From positions 28,059-92,058 of IMG/VR virus record IMGVR_UViG_3300046781_000054: DNA of 64,000 nt, one strand, 5' to 3'. The notes below the pieces were generated by a model. That model saw only the letters and a list, made by a program, of their open reading frames with translations, did not search any database and was not told the DNA's origin. The stretch is from a virus. The position numbers and the translations under genes were made by a program. Below are positions 1 through 6,836 of this stretch, piece by piece. Numbering within the stretch: position 1 is the first letter of the stretch; every line of letters begins with the position of its first letter.

Positions 1-66
1 GGTTCGCTGCGGTGTGGCCGGGGTGGTTTTCTTGGCCGGGGTCTTTTTCGCGGTGCGTGTGCTCAC
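1..66 (-). CDS. Partial gene, Lys/Ala/Pro-rich start
   Basis: A GTG codon at 66 opens a frame that runs off the left edge and begins VSTRTAKKTPAKKTTPATP. This basic, low-complexity start resembles the N termini of many actinobacterial nucleoid or phage proteins, but only about 21 codons are visible, so no function can be given. It overlaps, in another frame, the open frame starting at 181, and the two cannot both be fully coding here. Confidence 0.35.
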   Translation of the reverse strand, partial: MSTRTAKKTPAKKTTPATPQRT

Positions 67-181
67 GGTCGAGCTCCGATCGAGGGTGTGGCGGGGTGGT
101 GCTCCGTCGGTTGTGGGGGTGGGTGATGAGGAGTGCTGTGGTGATGCCGAGGGCGAGGGCGATGCCGTCAGGCCACGTCAC
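1..181 (-). CDS. Possible small membrane protein (open to the edge)
   Basis: A GTG at 181 overlaps the stop of the 150-aa gene by 14 bases and encodes VTWPDGIALALGITTALLI, a short Trp-Pro cap followed by one hydrophobic segment, as in many tiny actinophage membrane proteins. The frame has no stop before the edge, and its second half has the Pro/His/Arg-rich look of a shadow of the frame starting at 66. Either the protein is longer than usual or the true end was missed. Confidence 0.3.
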   Translation of the reverse strand, partial: MTWPDGIALALGITTALLITHPHNRRSTTPPHPRSELDREHTHREKDPGQENHPGHTAAN

Positions 182-620
182 TGGCTCGGCCGAGGGCGTC
201 GTCCAGGTCCCACAGGTCGATGCTGTGGTTGCCGTGGTCACGGGCGCGGTCGGCGAGGTCCCGCGCGGCGCTCAGGCGGCTCTCGGCGGCGTCGCGTTCG
301 GCGCGGACCGCAGCCAACTCGGCGAGGAGAGTGGGCACGTCGGTGCGGGCGTGGGCGGTGAACTCGGCGTCGGCCTTGACCTGCTCCCAGTCCTCCTCGG
401 CGGTCCACTCCGTGTGGGTGGGGTCGTTGTCGAGGGGCTCCTCGTCGAAACGGGCGATGCCTCGGCGGGCCTGGTAGCCGTGACCCGTGTCTTTGAGGTC
501 GGCGGCGATCTCGAGGAGGCCTCCCCCGCCGAACTCGTACGTGCCCCACGGGCCCGGCGTTGCTGCGTCGACGCGGGTGGTGATCGCGGTTTCGTGCTGC
601 GGTGAAAGGCGCTCGGTCAT
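168..620 (-). CDS. Conserved phage/plasmid hypothetical protein (150 aa)
   Basis: The protein starts MTERLSPQHETAITTRVDAA, a common opening of small Streptomyces phage and plasmid proteins. It has a Gly-rich hinge near residue 30 and a C-terminal helical segment (about 95-140) rich in Glu, Arg and Ala that could form a coiled coil (LLAELAAVRAERDAAESRL). Its start overlaps the stop of the upstream 79-aa gene by four bases (ATGA), so the two are probably translationally coupled. No catalytic motif is visible and the function is unknown. Confidence 0.8.
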   Translation of the reverse strand: MTERLSPQHETAITTRVDAATPGPWGTYEFGGGGLLEIAADLKDTGHGYQARRGIARFDEEPLDNDPTHTEWTAEEDWEQVKADAEFTAHARTDVPTLLAELAAVRAERDAAESRLSAARDLADRARDHGNHSIDLWDLDDALGRASDVA

Positions 621-856
621 CGCTGGGTCTCCTGCTTCTCGCGGAGGGCGGCGGTGACGCCGATCTGGTGGAGGTAGCCGTCGGCGTAGCCCTGGGCGTA
701 GAGCGGGTCGTGGTCGTCGGCCATGGCGGCGCGGGCCATGGCGCGGCGGGCGGGCAGCTTCTCCAGGGCGGCGTACTCGCCGTCGGTGTAGCCGGTGTTG
801 TACGAGTTGTCGCCGGGCTCGTCGGTCGGGACGGGGGCGATGGTCTGGATGGTCAT
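617..856 (-). CDS. Small hypothetical protein (79 aa)
   Basis: An Asp/Tyr/Gly-rich protein with two similar motifs, NTGYTDGEYAAL and YAQGYADGYLHQ. The repeated GYxDG suggests a small two-fold structure. It lies in an operon between the 93-aa and 150-aa genes, with an ATGA overlap to the latter. No known family recognised. Confidence 0.75.
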   Translation of the reverse strand: MTIQTIAPVPTDEPGDNSYNTGYTDGEYAALEKLPARRAMARAAMADDHDPLYAQGYADGYLHQIGVTAALREKQETQR

Positions 857-877
857 GGCGTCGAGTTCCGTTCCGGG

Positions 878-1159
878 TCAGTGGGTGTGGATGGGGGCGC
901 CGTCGGATTCCAGGGCGAGGGCGTGGACGTGAATGGGGGTGCCGGTAATGAAGTCGGTGCTGGTGTGGAGGGTCCAGAGGCGGACACCGGGGCCTGCGTC
1001 CTGGCTGGTGGTGGTGCCGCCGAGTTCGGTCTGCCAGGCGGTGAGTTCATCGAAGCTGGCGGTGAAGACGTGTACGGCGTCGTCTTGGGCGGTGATGCGG
1101 GCGTGGGGCAGGTTGTGGTGATCGGCGGCGACTTCGACCCTGTCGGCGGTGGTGAGCAT
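878..1159 (-). CDS. Small hypothetical protein (93 aa)
   Basis: Start chosen at the ATG at 1159 because GGGGGAGA lies eight bases upstream; the frame extends 8 codons further but without a better ribosome site. The protein begins MLTTADRVEVAADHHNLP and alternates short strands and helices (VHVFTASFDELTAWQTELGG), a compact alpha/beta layout common in small actinophage proteins. It ends HIHTH-like, rich in His. Function unknown. Confidence 0.75.
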   Translation of the reverse strand: MLTTADRVEVAADHHNLPHARITAQDDAVHVFTASFDELTAWQTELGGTTTSQDAGPGVRLWTLHTSTDFITGTPIHVHALALESDGAPIHTH

Positions 1160-1234
1160 GTGGGTCTCCCCCGGGGTGGGCACCCGGGAGCGGCGGCGTC
1201 GTGGTCCGGCCGCTCCCGGGGAGCTGGTGGTGGG

Positions 1235-1708
1235 TCAGGCGGTCTTGGTCATCGGTCCGAAGTCACGGACGATGAGCGGAGCCGACTCGCAGTGGCGGAC
1301 GATGCTCGACCCGGCCGCCGGGGTGTCCTCGTCGGCGCGCTTGATGTGCTGGAAATCCAAGATCCCGCCGAGGAACCTCCACGTGTCGCCGTACCGGTCC
1401 AGGTACTTGCCGTGGTCCGTGAACTCCTCGCCGTCGACATTCACGTAGACGTTCACCTCAGGCTCCGGCTCGTCGGTGATGTCGGTCCAAGTCCCGCCGC
1501 TGTTCCAGTCGTCGAAGGTGCGCGGGTTCGGCGTCCAGATCCACGCGTCGTCGGCGGTCCGGAGCCTGCCGTGCCAGCCGTAGGCGCGGGGCTCACCGGT
1601 TCGCGGGTCGGTAGTGACCTCGGTGCAGTAGAAGCGGAACCGCTCGTAGCCACCGGGCCAGCCAGCGCGTGCGGCATAGATGCGGCCGGTTTCGAAGAAG
1701 GAAGTCAT
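1235..1708 (-). CDS. phiSA1p31-like hypothetical protein (157 aa)
   Basis: Aromatic-rich protein with many Trp and Tyr residues. The central stretch VNVYVNVDGEEF followed by DRYGDTWRFLGG resembles the conserved core of phiSA1p31-related proteins of Streptomyces phages, as I remember that family; this assignment is tentative. It belongs to the leftward run of small accessory genes. No catalytic residues can be pointed to. Confidence 0.75.
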   Translation of the reverse strand: MTSFFETGRIYAARAGWPGGYERFRFYCTEVTTDPRTGEPRAYGWHGRLRTADDAWIWTPNPRTFDDWNSGGTWTDITDEPEPEVNVYVNVDGEEFTDHGKYLDRYGDTWRFLGGILDFQHIKRADEDTPAAGSSIVRHCESAPLIVRDFGPMTKTA

Positions 1709-1724
1709 CAGGTGGTCCTCTGCC

Positions 1725-2087
1725 TCAGGTGATGGGGCGGGGGTGGTCGTGGCCGCAGGGCGGGCACTGGAGGGCGCTCAGGTTGCAGTCGGGGGCGTTG
1801 GGGGCGGTGACGACGACGCCAGGCTCGTGGGCGTCGAAGATGGCGCCGCAGCCGCAGCCCTCGGTGAGGCAGTCGCAGACGGCGATGTCGTGGGAGTCGG
1901 GGGCGGCCATGCCCGCGGTGTGGGCGGCTTCGTCCATGGCCTCGCGGTACGCCTGGCCGGTGCCGGCGTGGTCGGCGCGGTTCATCCAGTGGTCGAAGGC
2001 GTCGCGCTGGGCCTGCGTCAGCGACGTGTAGTCGGCGGCGATGGGGAGGGTGACGGTCTGGATCGGGGCGTGCGTCATCACGGCCAC
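1725..2087 (-). CDS. Cys-rich small protein under an operator-bearing promoter
   Basis: 120 aa. A helical N-terminal two thirds is followed by CDCLTEGCGCG and CPPCGHDHP, so Cys and His residues could bind a metal ion. Start GTG at 2087 with CGGAG eight bases upstream; an in-frame ATG lies three codons in. Its promoter (2155-2183) shares spacing, sequence and embedded operator with the promoter of the WYL gene at 15629, so the two genes are probably controlled by the same repressor. Function unknown. Confidence 0.75.
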   Translation of the reverse strand: MAVMTHAPIQTVTLPIAADYTSLTQAQRDAFDHWMNRADHAGTGQAYREAMDEAAHTAGMAAPDSHDIAVCDCLTEGCGCGAIFDAHEPGVVVTAPNAPDCNLSALQCPPCGHDHPRPIT

Positions 2088-2154
2088 GGCGGGCTCCGTT
2101 CAGCGCGAACTGGGGGTTGCCGCAGGTCAGTTGTGGTGCGGCGACGATGGAACT

Positions 2155-2183
2155 ACCGTAACCCATAACGCATTGCATAGCAA
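2155..2183 (-). promoter_or_regulatory. Promoter with embedded operator (copy 1)
   Basis: On the minus strand: TTGCTA (2183-2178), a 17-base spacer, then TACGGT (2160-2155). The spacer contains AATGCGTTATGG (2174-2163), also found in the spacer of the plus-strand promoter at 15566-15594 and over the start of the gene at 15485. CATTGC-ATA-GCAATG (2171-2185) adds a perfect 6-bp inverted repeat over the -35 box. Confidence 0.7.
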
Positions 2184-2211
2184 TGGGTGCGCATGATGCG
2201 GGCATGAGAAA

Positions 2212-2242
2212 ACCCCTCACCCGGGGTCCGGGGGTGAAGGGT
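2212..2242 (-). terminator. Intrinsic terminator of the 72-aa HTH gene
   Basis: A hairpin with an ACCCTTCACCCCC arm pairing with GGGTGAGGGGT around a short loop is followed on the minus strand by TTTTCTC. It lies 28 bases after the stop of the gene at 2270-2488. Confidence 0.75.
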
Positions 2243-2269
2243 CACAGGTGATGCGGTCGAGCCGGCCGG

Positions 2270-2488
2270 TCAGTCTCCGAGCATGTGGCGGGCATGCAGC
2301 TCAAGCAGCTCGCTGTCGGAATACCAGCCCTTCACGGACGTCAGCCCTGCCTGCTTCGCCCACCGTCTCATGGTGGACTCCGGCACGTGGTACCCCGTGG
2401 GGACCAGCAGGGCGCAGAACTCCCCGATGGTGACGGAGTCCTGGCGCCCGTCGGGGGTGGCGGTCGGACTGAGTGCGGCTGTGGCCAT
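2270..2488 (-). CDS. Small HTH DNA-binding protein (72 aa)
   Basis: The protein has a winged-helix or MerR/excisionase-like layout: TIGEFCALLVPTGYHVPESTMRRWAKQAGL reads as helix-turn-helix with a recognition helix at about residues 36-47, followed by KGWYSDSELLELHARHML. Proteins of this size act as excisionases or small transcription regulators. It has its own terminator, so it forms the end of a transcript. No recombinase lies directly beside it, so excisionase is only one option. Confidence 0.75.
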   Translation of the reverse strand: MATAALSPTATPDGRQDSVTIGEFCALLVPTGYHVPESTMRRWAKQAGLTSVKGWYSDSELLELHARHMLGD

Positions 2489-2614
2489 GGTGCGGCCTCC
2501 CAGATCGACGGCGTGCAGGTTCGCAGCTGACCGACGCCGATACGGGACCGGACCTGGCTGGCCCGGTGGTGGATTCAGTTGTGGACTTGCTACCTACGAC
2601 TCGTCACACGGGCA

Positions 2615-3166
2615 TCAGGTTGCACGTGCGGCGAGTCTTTCCTGGCGCTCGATGTGCTCGTGGGCCAGGTGTGCGAGCGTCCAGGTGGATGCCCGCCCGT
2701 CGGGGGTGCGGCAGTTGTGGTTGCGGCACACCGCGCGCTGGACGGCGTCGCGCCAGTGGAGGCCGACGGTGCCGCAGCCGGGGCAGCGGTGCCGGCGGAC
2801 GACTTGGGCGTCGCCCGTCATCGTCGCGTGCTCCAGGTACTGCCGGTAGATGATCGTGTCGCGGCGCCGCTTGGCCGTGTCGTCGTCCGTGGCGGTGTTG
2901 CGGACGCACCAGTCGTAGACCGCGGCCGCGGTGTGGGGCAGCGGTTCGAGGGTGCCGGGCGATTCGGCGTGCATGTAGTCGCGGATCTCGCGGACGGACG
3001 CGTCGATGTGGGAGACCGTGTCGATGTTGAGGGGTGCGGTGTTCTCGATGCTGCGGACGGGGGCGGTGCGGCCGGTGCGGCGGCCGGCGGGGAGTTCCAC
3101 GAAGTGCTGGACGAGCTTGGTGAGTTGCGAGGCTGCTTGTGCTGCTGCGCTGTCCGTGTTCTCCAT
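2615..3166 (-). CDS. Zinc-ribbon protein with helical N terminus (183 aa)
   Basis: Start ATG at 3166 with GGGGACAAG just upstream; the frame is open further but the added part is Pro/Arg-rich shadow-like. It begins MENTDSAAAQAASQLTKLV. The C-terminal third has CPGCGTVGLHW and CRNHNC, four Cys in a CxxC/CxxxxC ribbon, with basic residues around it (KRRRDTII). Related proteins with this opening occur in Streptomyces prophages; I infer DNA or RNA binding, perhaps regulatory. No enzyme motif seen. Confidence 0.75.
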   Translation of the reverse strand: MENTDSAAAQAASQLTKLVQHFVELPAGRRTGRTAPVRSIENTAPLNIDTVSHIDASVREIRDYMHAESPGTLEPLPHTAAAVYDWCVRNTATDDDTAKRRRDTIIYRQYLEHATMTGDAQVVRRHRCPGCGTVGLHWRDAVQRAVCRNHNCRTPDGRASTWTLAHLAHEHIERQERLAARAT

Positions 3167-3381
3167 GGGCTTGTCCCCGTCCCCTGGCGGCCGCCCCCGG
3201 GTGCGCGGGGCGTCCGTACTGGGTGCGGGGCGCGCGCCGGGTGGGCCGGATTCTGTTACTCCCGGTGATTCCGGACGCCCCACTATGGCACTTGTGGGGC
3301 GGAAGTTGAACAGAATGTGGTAGATGATCAGCTCTGGGTGGCTGGTCTTCACATCTGACGTCCGGTCAAACGGTAAGAACC

Positions 3382-3397
3382 CCCGGCATATGCCGGG
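3382..3397. terminator. Perfect 16-bp palindrome CCCGGCATATGCCGGG
   Basis: It lies 7 bases after the stop of the 96-aa gene at 3404. On the minus strand it is followed by GGTTCTTACC, a weak U-rich tail. It could be a terminator for that gene or an operator; the perfect symmetry including the TATA-like centre fits either. Confidence 0.45.
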
Positions 3398-3403
3398 CGA
3401 TCT

Positions 3404-3694
3404 TCACTGGTCGGTCACCAATCCTGCCGCGCGCCGCGCCCCCTCCAGCAGTCCTGCCAGCTGTGTCTGCTGCGCCTCGTCGACGATGCCCTGCGCGCCC
3501 GCGCCGGCCGTGACCTTCGCGGCGATCCCCATGGCGACGTCGAACGCGGCCCGCGTCCGCGGGTCGGTCAGGCTCATGTGCTCCGCGTTGTAGGTGAGTT
3601 CGATCATCTCGGCGAGCGGCCGCAGGATCGCTTCGTCACCGCGGCCGGGGTCCGGGCCGGAGTCTGGGTGGTGGGGTTGTGCTGGGCTGGTCAT
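3404..3694 (-). CDS. Small helical hypothetical protein (96 aa)
   Basis: Start ATG at 3694 preceded by GGGGGAC; the frame is open to 4258 but the upstream part is Pro/Arg-rich and has no ribosome site. The protein (MTSPAQPHHPDSGPDPGRGD...) has a disordered start and then helices (LRPLAEMIELTYNAEHM; RAAFDVAMGIAAKVTAG). Function unknown. It stands alone between two non-coding stretches. Confidence 0.7.
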   Translation of the reverse strand: MTSPAQPHHPDSGPDPGRGDEAILRPLAEMIELTYNAEHMSLTDPRTRAAFDVAMGIAAKVTAGAGAQGIVDEAQQTQLAGLLEGARRAAGLVTDQ

Positions 3695-4383
3695 GTCGTG
3701 TCCCCCGCTGCGAAAGGGCCGGCTGACGCGTGGTGTGAGTGGGATGATCCGGGCGCTGGTCGGGGCGCCGGAGTCGTTCCTTCCGTCCATCGGTGGGACG
3801 GGTTCGGCTGAGGGCATGGGGCGTCTCCGCTCCTCTGGCAGGGAGTGGGAAGGGTCCTCGTCACGCCGGTGTCGCAGGTCACCGGCCCCTTTCTCGCGGG
3901 CGCGGCTGCCAGTCCACACGCGCGAGGCTGCCACTGTGGCAGGAGAGGGGCCTGGCTCGGTAGACGCATCGGCGTTTTCACACCGAATCGTTGGCCAAAG
4001 GTGGCGGCTTTCGGCCTTGGCTGCTATCAGCCGGGGTGGTGACGGTGTGTCACACGCGGAAGGGTGCGGCCCGGGTGCGGGCGGCGGGGGCGGGCATGCC
4101 CGTCCGATGACGGGGATTGTAGGCCGGGACGCCGCCACGGGGGAAGGGGTGTGCCGTGGTGCACCAGCCCGGGGTCCGGGGGCTGGTGGGGCGCCGGGCT
4201 GCGAGGCCCGTGGGGGTCCCGGCGCCCCGCACCGCGGGGCCCGCGCGGCCACCCGCACGGCCCGTCTAGGGCATCGTAGATATATGCATGTTGGAAGCCT
4301 TGGGCAACGGATTCACTCCTCTGGGTGACTCATAAACCCTGTCAATAAGCGGGTTTTCGACTGGAGTTGACCGGAAACGAAAA
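3695..4383. other. Structured non-coding region beyond the par terminator
   Basis: I see no convincing gene in these 689 bases. The region holds nested symmetries: GTGAC-N5-GTCAC (4039-4053), CACCAGCCC-N9-GGGCTGGTG (4162-4188), GGCGCCGGG...CCCGGCGCC (4190-4226). An unusually AT-rich patch for this molecule (GTAGATATATGCATG, near 4275-4289) follows. It could carry a promoter for the 96-aa gene, a structured RNA or an origin/transfer site. None of these is proved by the sequence. Confidence 0.4.
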
Positions 4384-4429
4384 GAGGGCCCCGCTCCCCC
4401 ACCGGCTGGTGGTTCAGAGCGGGGCCCTC
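4384..4429 (-). terminator. Terminator of the parAB operon
   Basis: A perfect 13-bp stem, GAGGGCCCCGCTC with GAGCGGGGCCCTC, encloses a 20-base loop that has its own small CCACC/GGTGG hairpin. On the minus strand it is followed by TTTTCG. It begins 17 bases after the parB stop. Confidence 0.85.
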
Positions 4430-4445
4430 GCGTCGGTCAGACGGC

Positions 4446-5546
4446 CTAGGAGACCGTGGTGAGGAGTTCCTTGAGTTGTTCGTCGTTGCGCTCCGCGGCC
4501 TGCTTGAACAGGTAGGAGAGCAGCGTGAAGAACTCCGGGTCGGCAACACGTTCCCGAATCAGCCGTGCCACATACCCGGGCTGATCCCATGGGACGGGCC
4601 GAGCGTTCTGCTCCGCGGTCGTCTGCTCCTCAATCTCTGGAGCAGACGACAGCTCTTGCCCCTCCGCGTCCGGGGCAGGATGCTCGGTCCGCTGCTCGGG
4701 AAGCCCCTCCCCTGCTCCGCCAGCCGCTGCGGCGCCCGCGTTCAAAACGGCGTTTTGAACAGCACCGGCCCCCGCGTCGGGTTCCGACGCAGGCGCGGGG
4801 GACTCGGTCTTCAAAACGGCGTTTTGAGAAGCTGCCTTCTTACGAGGCTTCGGCGTCTTCGCCGCCGCCTTGATCGCCTCAACCTGGGCGCGCTGCTCCT
4901 CAGGCTTCTTGGATGCCAGACCGCGGACCTGACTCGGCTTGACCGCGCCGGCCTCCAGCTCGGCCCTCACCTCGTCGTCGAGCTTGAGGAGAGCGAGCCG
5001 GTGCGAGACGTACATCTGCGTCTTGCCGATGCGTCGTCCGACCTCTTCCTGGCTGCCGTGCTTCTCCACCATCCGCTTCAGGAACTCGGCCTCCTTGATG
5101 GGGTCGATCTGCTTGCGGTGGATGTTCTCGATGATGACGGCGTCGTCGAGCTGGTCGTCTTCGCCGAGCCGGTCCTGGACGCGGATGTCGATGCGGGTCC
5201 AGCCGAGCTGGCGGGCGGCTGCCAGGCGGCGGTTGCCGGTAACGACGATCCAGTCGGCGCCCTCAACAGCCTTGGCGAGCTCGGGCTTGGACATCACGTA
5301 GCGGGCGTGGGAGACGACCGCGAGCGGTTGCAGCTGTCCGACCTCGCGCATGGTGTCCATGAGTTCGGCGAACTCAGGGTCCGCGTCGGTGTAGTCGTCG
5401 GCCAGACGGGGGTTCTCCGGGTTGCCGGTGATGGTGTGCATGAGCACGGTGGTCGGCGGTGCGACCGGCTTGTCGTCCGGTGTAGCGGTGGTTGCCTTGT
5501 CGTCCTTGCCGAGCAGGCTTGTGAAGCTCTTTTGCCTGTTGGACAT
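4446..5546 (-). CDS. parB: ParB partition protein with embedded parS-like sites
   Basis: 366 aa. An N-terminal ParB/Spo0J nuclease-fold (about 40-160) contains ENPR at 45-48 and WIVVTGNRRLAAARQLGW (GNRR type ParB signature). A central HTH (EEVGRRIGKTQMYVSHRLALLKL, about 165-190) should bind parS. A low-complexity linker (220-320) holds two QNAVL segments, which are exactly where the palindrome TTCAAAACGGCGTTTTGAA is read as codons. The C terminus (330-366) is a helical dimer region. The start overlaps the parA stop by one base (TGATG). ParB should load on parS and act with ParA in plasmid segregation. Confidence 0.93.
   Translation of the reverse strand: MSNRQKSFTSLLGKDDKATTATPDDKPVAPPTTVLMHTITGNPENPRLADDYTDADPEFAELMDTMREVGQLQPLAVVSHARYVMSKPELAKAVEGADWIVVTGNRRLAAARQLGWTRIDIRVQDRLGEDDQLDDAVIIENIHRKQIDPIKEAEFLKRMVEKHGSQEEVGRRIGKTQMYVSHRLALLKLDDEVRAELEAGAVKPSQVRGLASKKPEEQRAQVEAIKAAAKTPKPRKKAASQNAVLKTESPAPASEPDAGAGAVQNAVLNAGAAAAGGAGEGLPEQRTEHPAPDAEGQELSSAPEIEEQTTAEQNARPVPWDQPGYVARLIRERVADPEFFTLLSYLFKQAAERNDEQLKELLTTVS
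4741..4759. other. parS-like palindrome 1 (inside parB)
   Basis: TTCAAAACG-G-CGTTTTGAA, a perfect 9-bp inverted repeat with one central base, inside the coding sequence of the ParB linker. It is identical, on the opposite strand, to the copy at 6404-6422. It is far more AT-rich than the surrounding DNA. Confidence 0.8.
4810..4828. other. parS-like palindrome 2 (inside parB)
   Basis: TTCAAAACGGCGTTTTGAG, the same palindrome with one terminal mismatch, 51 bases from the first. It also encodes QNAVL in the same reading frame of the ParB linker. Confidence 0.8.
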
Positions 5547-6277
5547 CAGCGGCCCTTCCTTCCGGCGCCGATCTCCAGGGCGAGCTTGTAGAAGTCCTCG
5601 CGGGCTTCCATCGCTACTCGGTTCTTCTTGTAGCGGGTGACGACGAGACCTTCGACCGCCGCCCTCGTGTGGATCTTGTAGTGTCGGATGACGGTCTTGG
5701 CGAGGTTCCAGCCGTTGCCGAGAACGTACGCTCTGGTGTCTTCAAGGTCTGCCGTGCCGTCGCGGGGGTCCCAGTTGTTGATGACGACCCAGTACTGCTT
5801 GCCGAGGGGGCGGACGACCTGCTCGATGGTGTCGCGGGTGGGGATGAAGCCGAGCGGCTCGGGTTCGATGGGGACGATGATGTCGTCGGCGACTGTGAGC
5901 ACGGCGCGCATGGCGTCGGCGGCGGCGCTCTTGCCGAACGGGTCGCCTGCTTGCTCTTGTTCGTCCTCGGGGAGGTCCATCCACCCGGGGGTGTCGATGA
6001 ACGCGTGCTTGATCTTCTTGGACTTCTTCAGCTCGGGGAAGAAGTCGAGGTCCTTGCGTGTCTTGGTCTGCACGAACGAGAACGGCAGGTCGTCGCCTAC
6101 CTGCTCGGACCACCACGTGGCCGACCCCTGCGGGTCGCTGGATACCGCGACGACGTAGTCGGGGTCGTCGGCGGGGGACTCGCCGAGCACTTCGGCGGTG
6201 GTGGCGGATGTGTTCACGGTGAGGGTCGACTTGCCGACCCCGCCCTTGCGGTTAACGACCGCAGTGATGCGTGCCAT
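5546..6277 (-). CDS. parA: ParA-type partition ATPase
   Basis: 243 aa. Start ATG at 6277 (MARITAVVNRKGGVGKST) with GGAG upstream; the 24 extra codons upstream lack support. The deviant Walker A KGGVGKST is at residues 10-17, a SSDPQGSATWW switch region near 46, and FIDTPGW (Walker B-like) near 91. There is no N-terminal HTH, so this is a short ParA of the type Ib/Soj size class. It should form the ATP-dependent gradient that moves ParB-parS complexes. It is the penultimate gene of the replication/partition operon and is coupled to parB. Confidence 0.93.
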   Translation of the reverse strand: MARITAVVNRKGGVGKSTLTVNTSATTAEVLGESPADDPDYVVAVSSDPQGSATWWSEQVGDDLPFSFVQTKTRKDLDFFPELKKSKKIKHAFIDTPGWMDLPEDEQEQAGDPFGKSAAADAMRAVLTVADDIIVPIEPEPLGFIPTRDTIEQVVRPLGKQYWVVINNWDPRDGTADLEDTRAYVLGNGWNLAKTVIRHYKIHTRAAVEGLVVTRYKKNRVAMEAREDFYKLALEIGAGRKGR

Positions 6278-6403
6278 GGGTTGTTGCTCCGTAGGTTCCG
6301 TATGATTCCCGGCCCTTTGTGAGGCCGGTACTTCGGACCGGGACAGCATGGCACGGCAGGCAGGGGAGGGACTGGACGGGGCACGGTGCGTCGCTCATGC
6401 GGG

Positions 6404-6422
6404 TTCAAAACGCCGTTTTGAA
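6404..6422. other. parS-like palindrome 3 (upstream of parA)
   Basis: TTCAAAACGCCGTTTTGAA lies one base beyond the stop of the 57-aa gene and 127 bases before the parA start. It is the exact reverse complement of the copy at 4741. ParB binding here could also control parAB transcription. Confidence 0.8.
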
Positions 6423-6423
6423 G

Positions 6424-6597
6424 TCAGCCGTCGTCGTCTTCGCCCGCGGGGGCGAGCCGGTCCCACAGTTGCGTGAGCGTCAGGCCGCCCTCGTAGGCCG
6501 GTTCCTGGAACAGGCCCTGGTACGGGATGCGCGGCAGCTGCGGGCGCGGGCGGATGGTGGTGACGGGCCGGCGGGGTGGTGCAGCGGGTGTGGTCAT
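6424..6597 (-). CDS. Tiny protein upstream of parA (57 aa)
   Basis: ATG at 6597 with GGAG eight bases upstream encodes MTTPAAPPRRPVTTIRPRP, then PYQGLFQEPAYEGGLTLTQLWDRLAPAG and an acidic tail EDDDG. The codon pattern is coding-like and the gene sits in line between two operon members. The Pro/Arg start and acidic end suggest a small peptide that binds a partner protein. Unknown function. Confidence 0.65.
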   Translation of the reverse strand: MTTPAAPPRRPVTTIRPRPQLPRIPYQGLFQEPAYEGGLTLTQLWDRLAPAGEDDDG

Positions 6598-6612
6598 CGT
6601 CGGCTCCAGGGA

Positions 6613-6798
6613 TCAGGCGGCGAACGTGTAGGCGGGGCGCAGGGCGCGGATGTGGGTGTCGAGCCAGGCCCGTTCGGATTCCTCCTGGGCACGGTGCCAG
6701 GCTTCGCGTTCCTCGTCGGTGAGGCTGCGCGGGTCGACGTCCAGGTCCTCAAGCACGGTGGTGGCTCCGTCCGGTTGGTGCAGTGGATCGGTGATCAC
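6613..6798 (-). CDS. Small acidic protein (61 aa)
   Basis: The protein MITDPLHQPDGATTVLEDLDVDPRSLTDEEREAWHRAQEESERAWLD is mostly one charged helix preceded by an acidic flexible start. It lies between the DciA-like gene and the 57-aa gene in the replication/partition operon. No known domain. Confidence 0.7.
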   Translation of the reverse strand: MITDPLHQPDGATTVLEDLDVDPRSLTDEEREAWHRAQEESERAWLDTHIRALRPAYTFAA

Positions 6799-6836
6799 AG
6801 TGCCTGAGATTTAGGGAACTGTTCCCTCCGCTCCGC

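Noticed and set aside
3691-3981. Minus-strand 96-codon frame upstream of the 96-aa gene
   Set aside because: Pro/Ala/His-rich, no ribosome site and codon bias unlike the neighbours.
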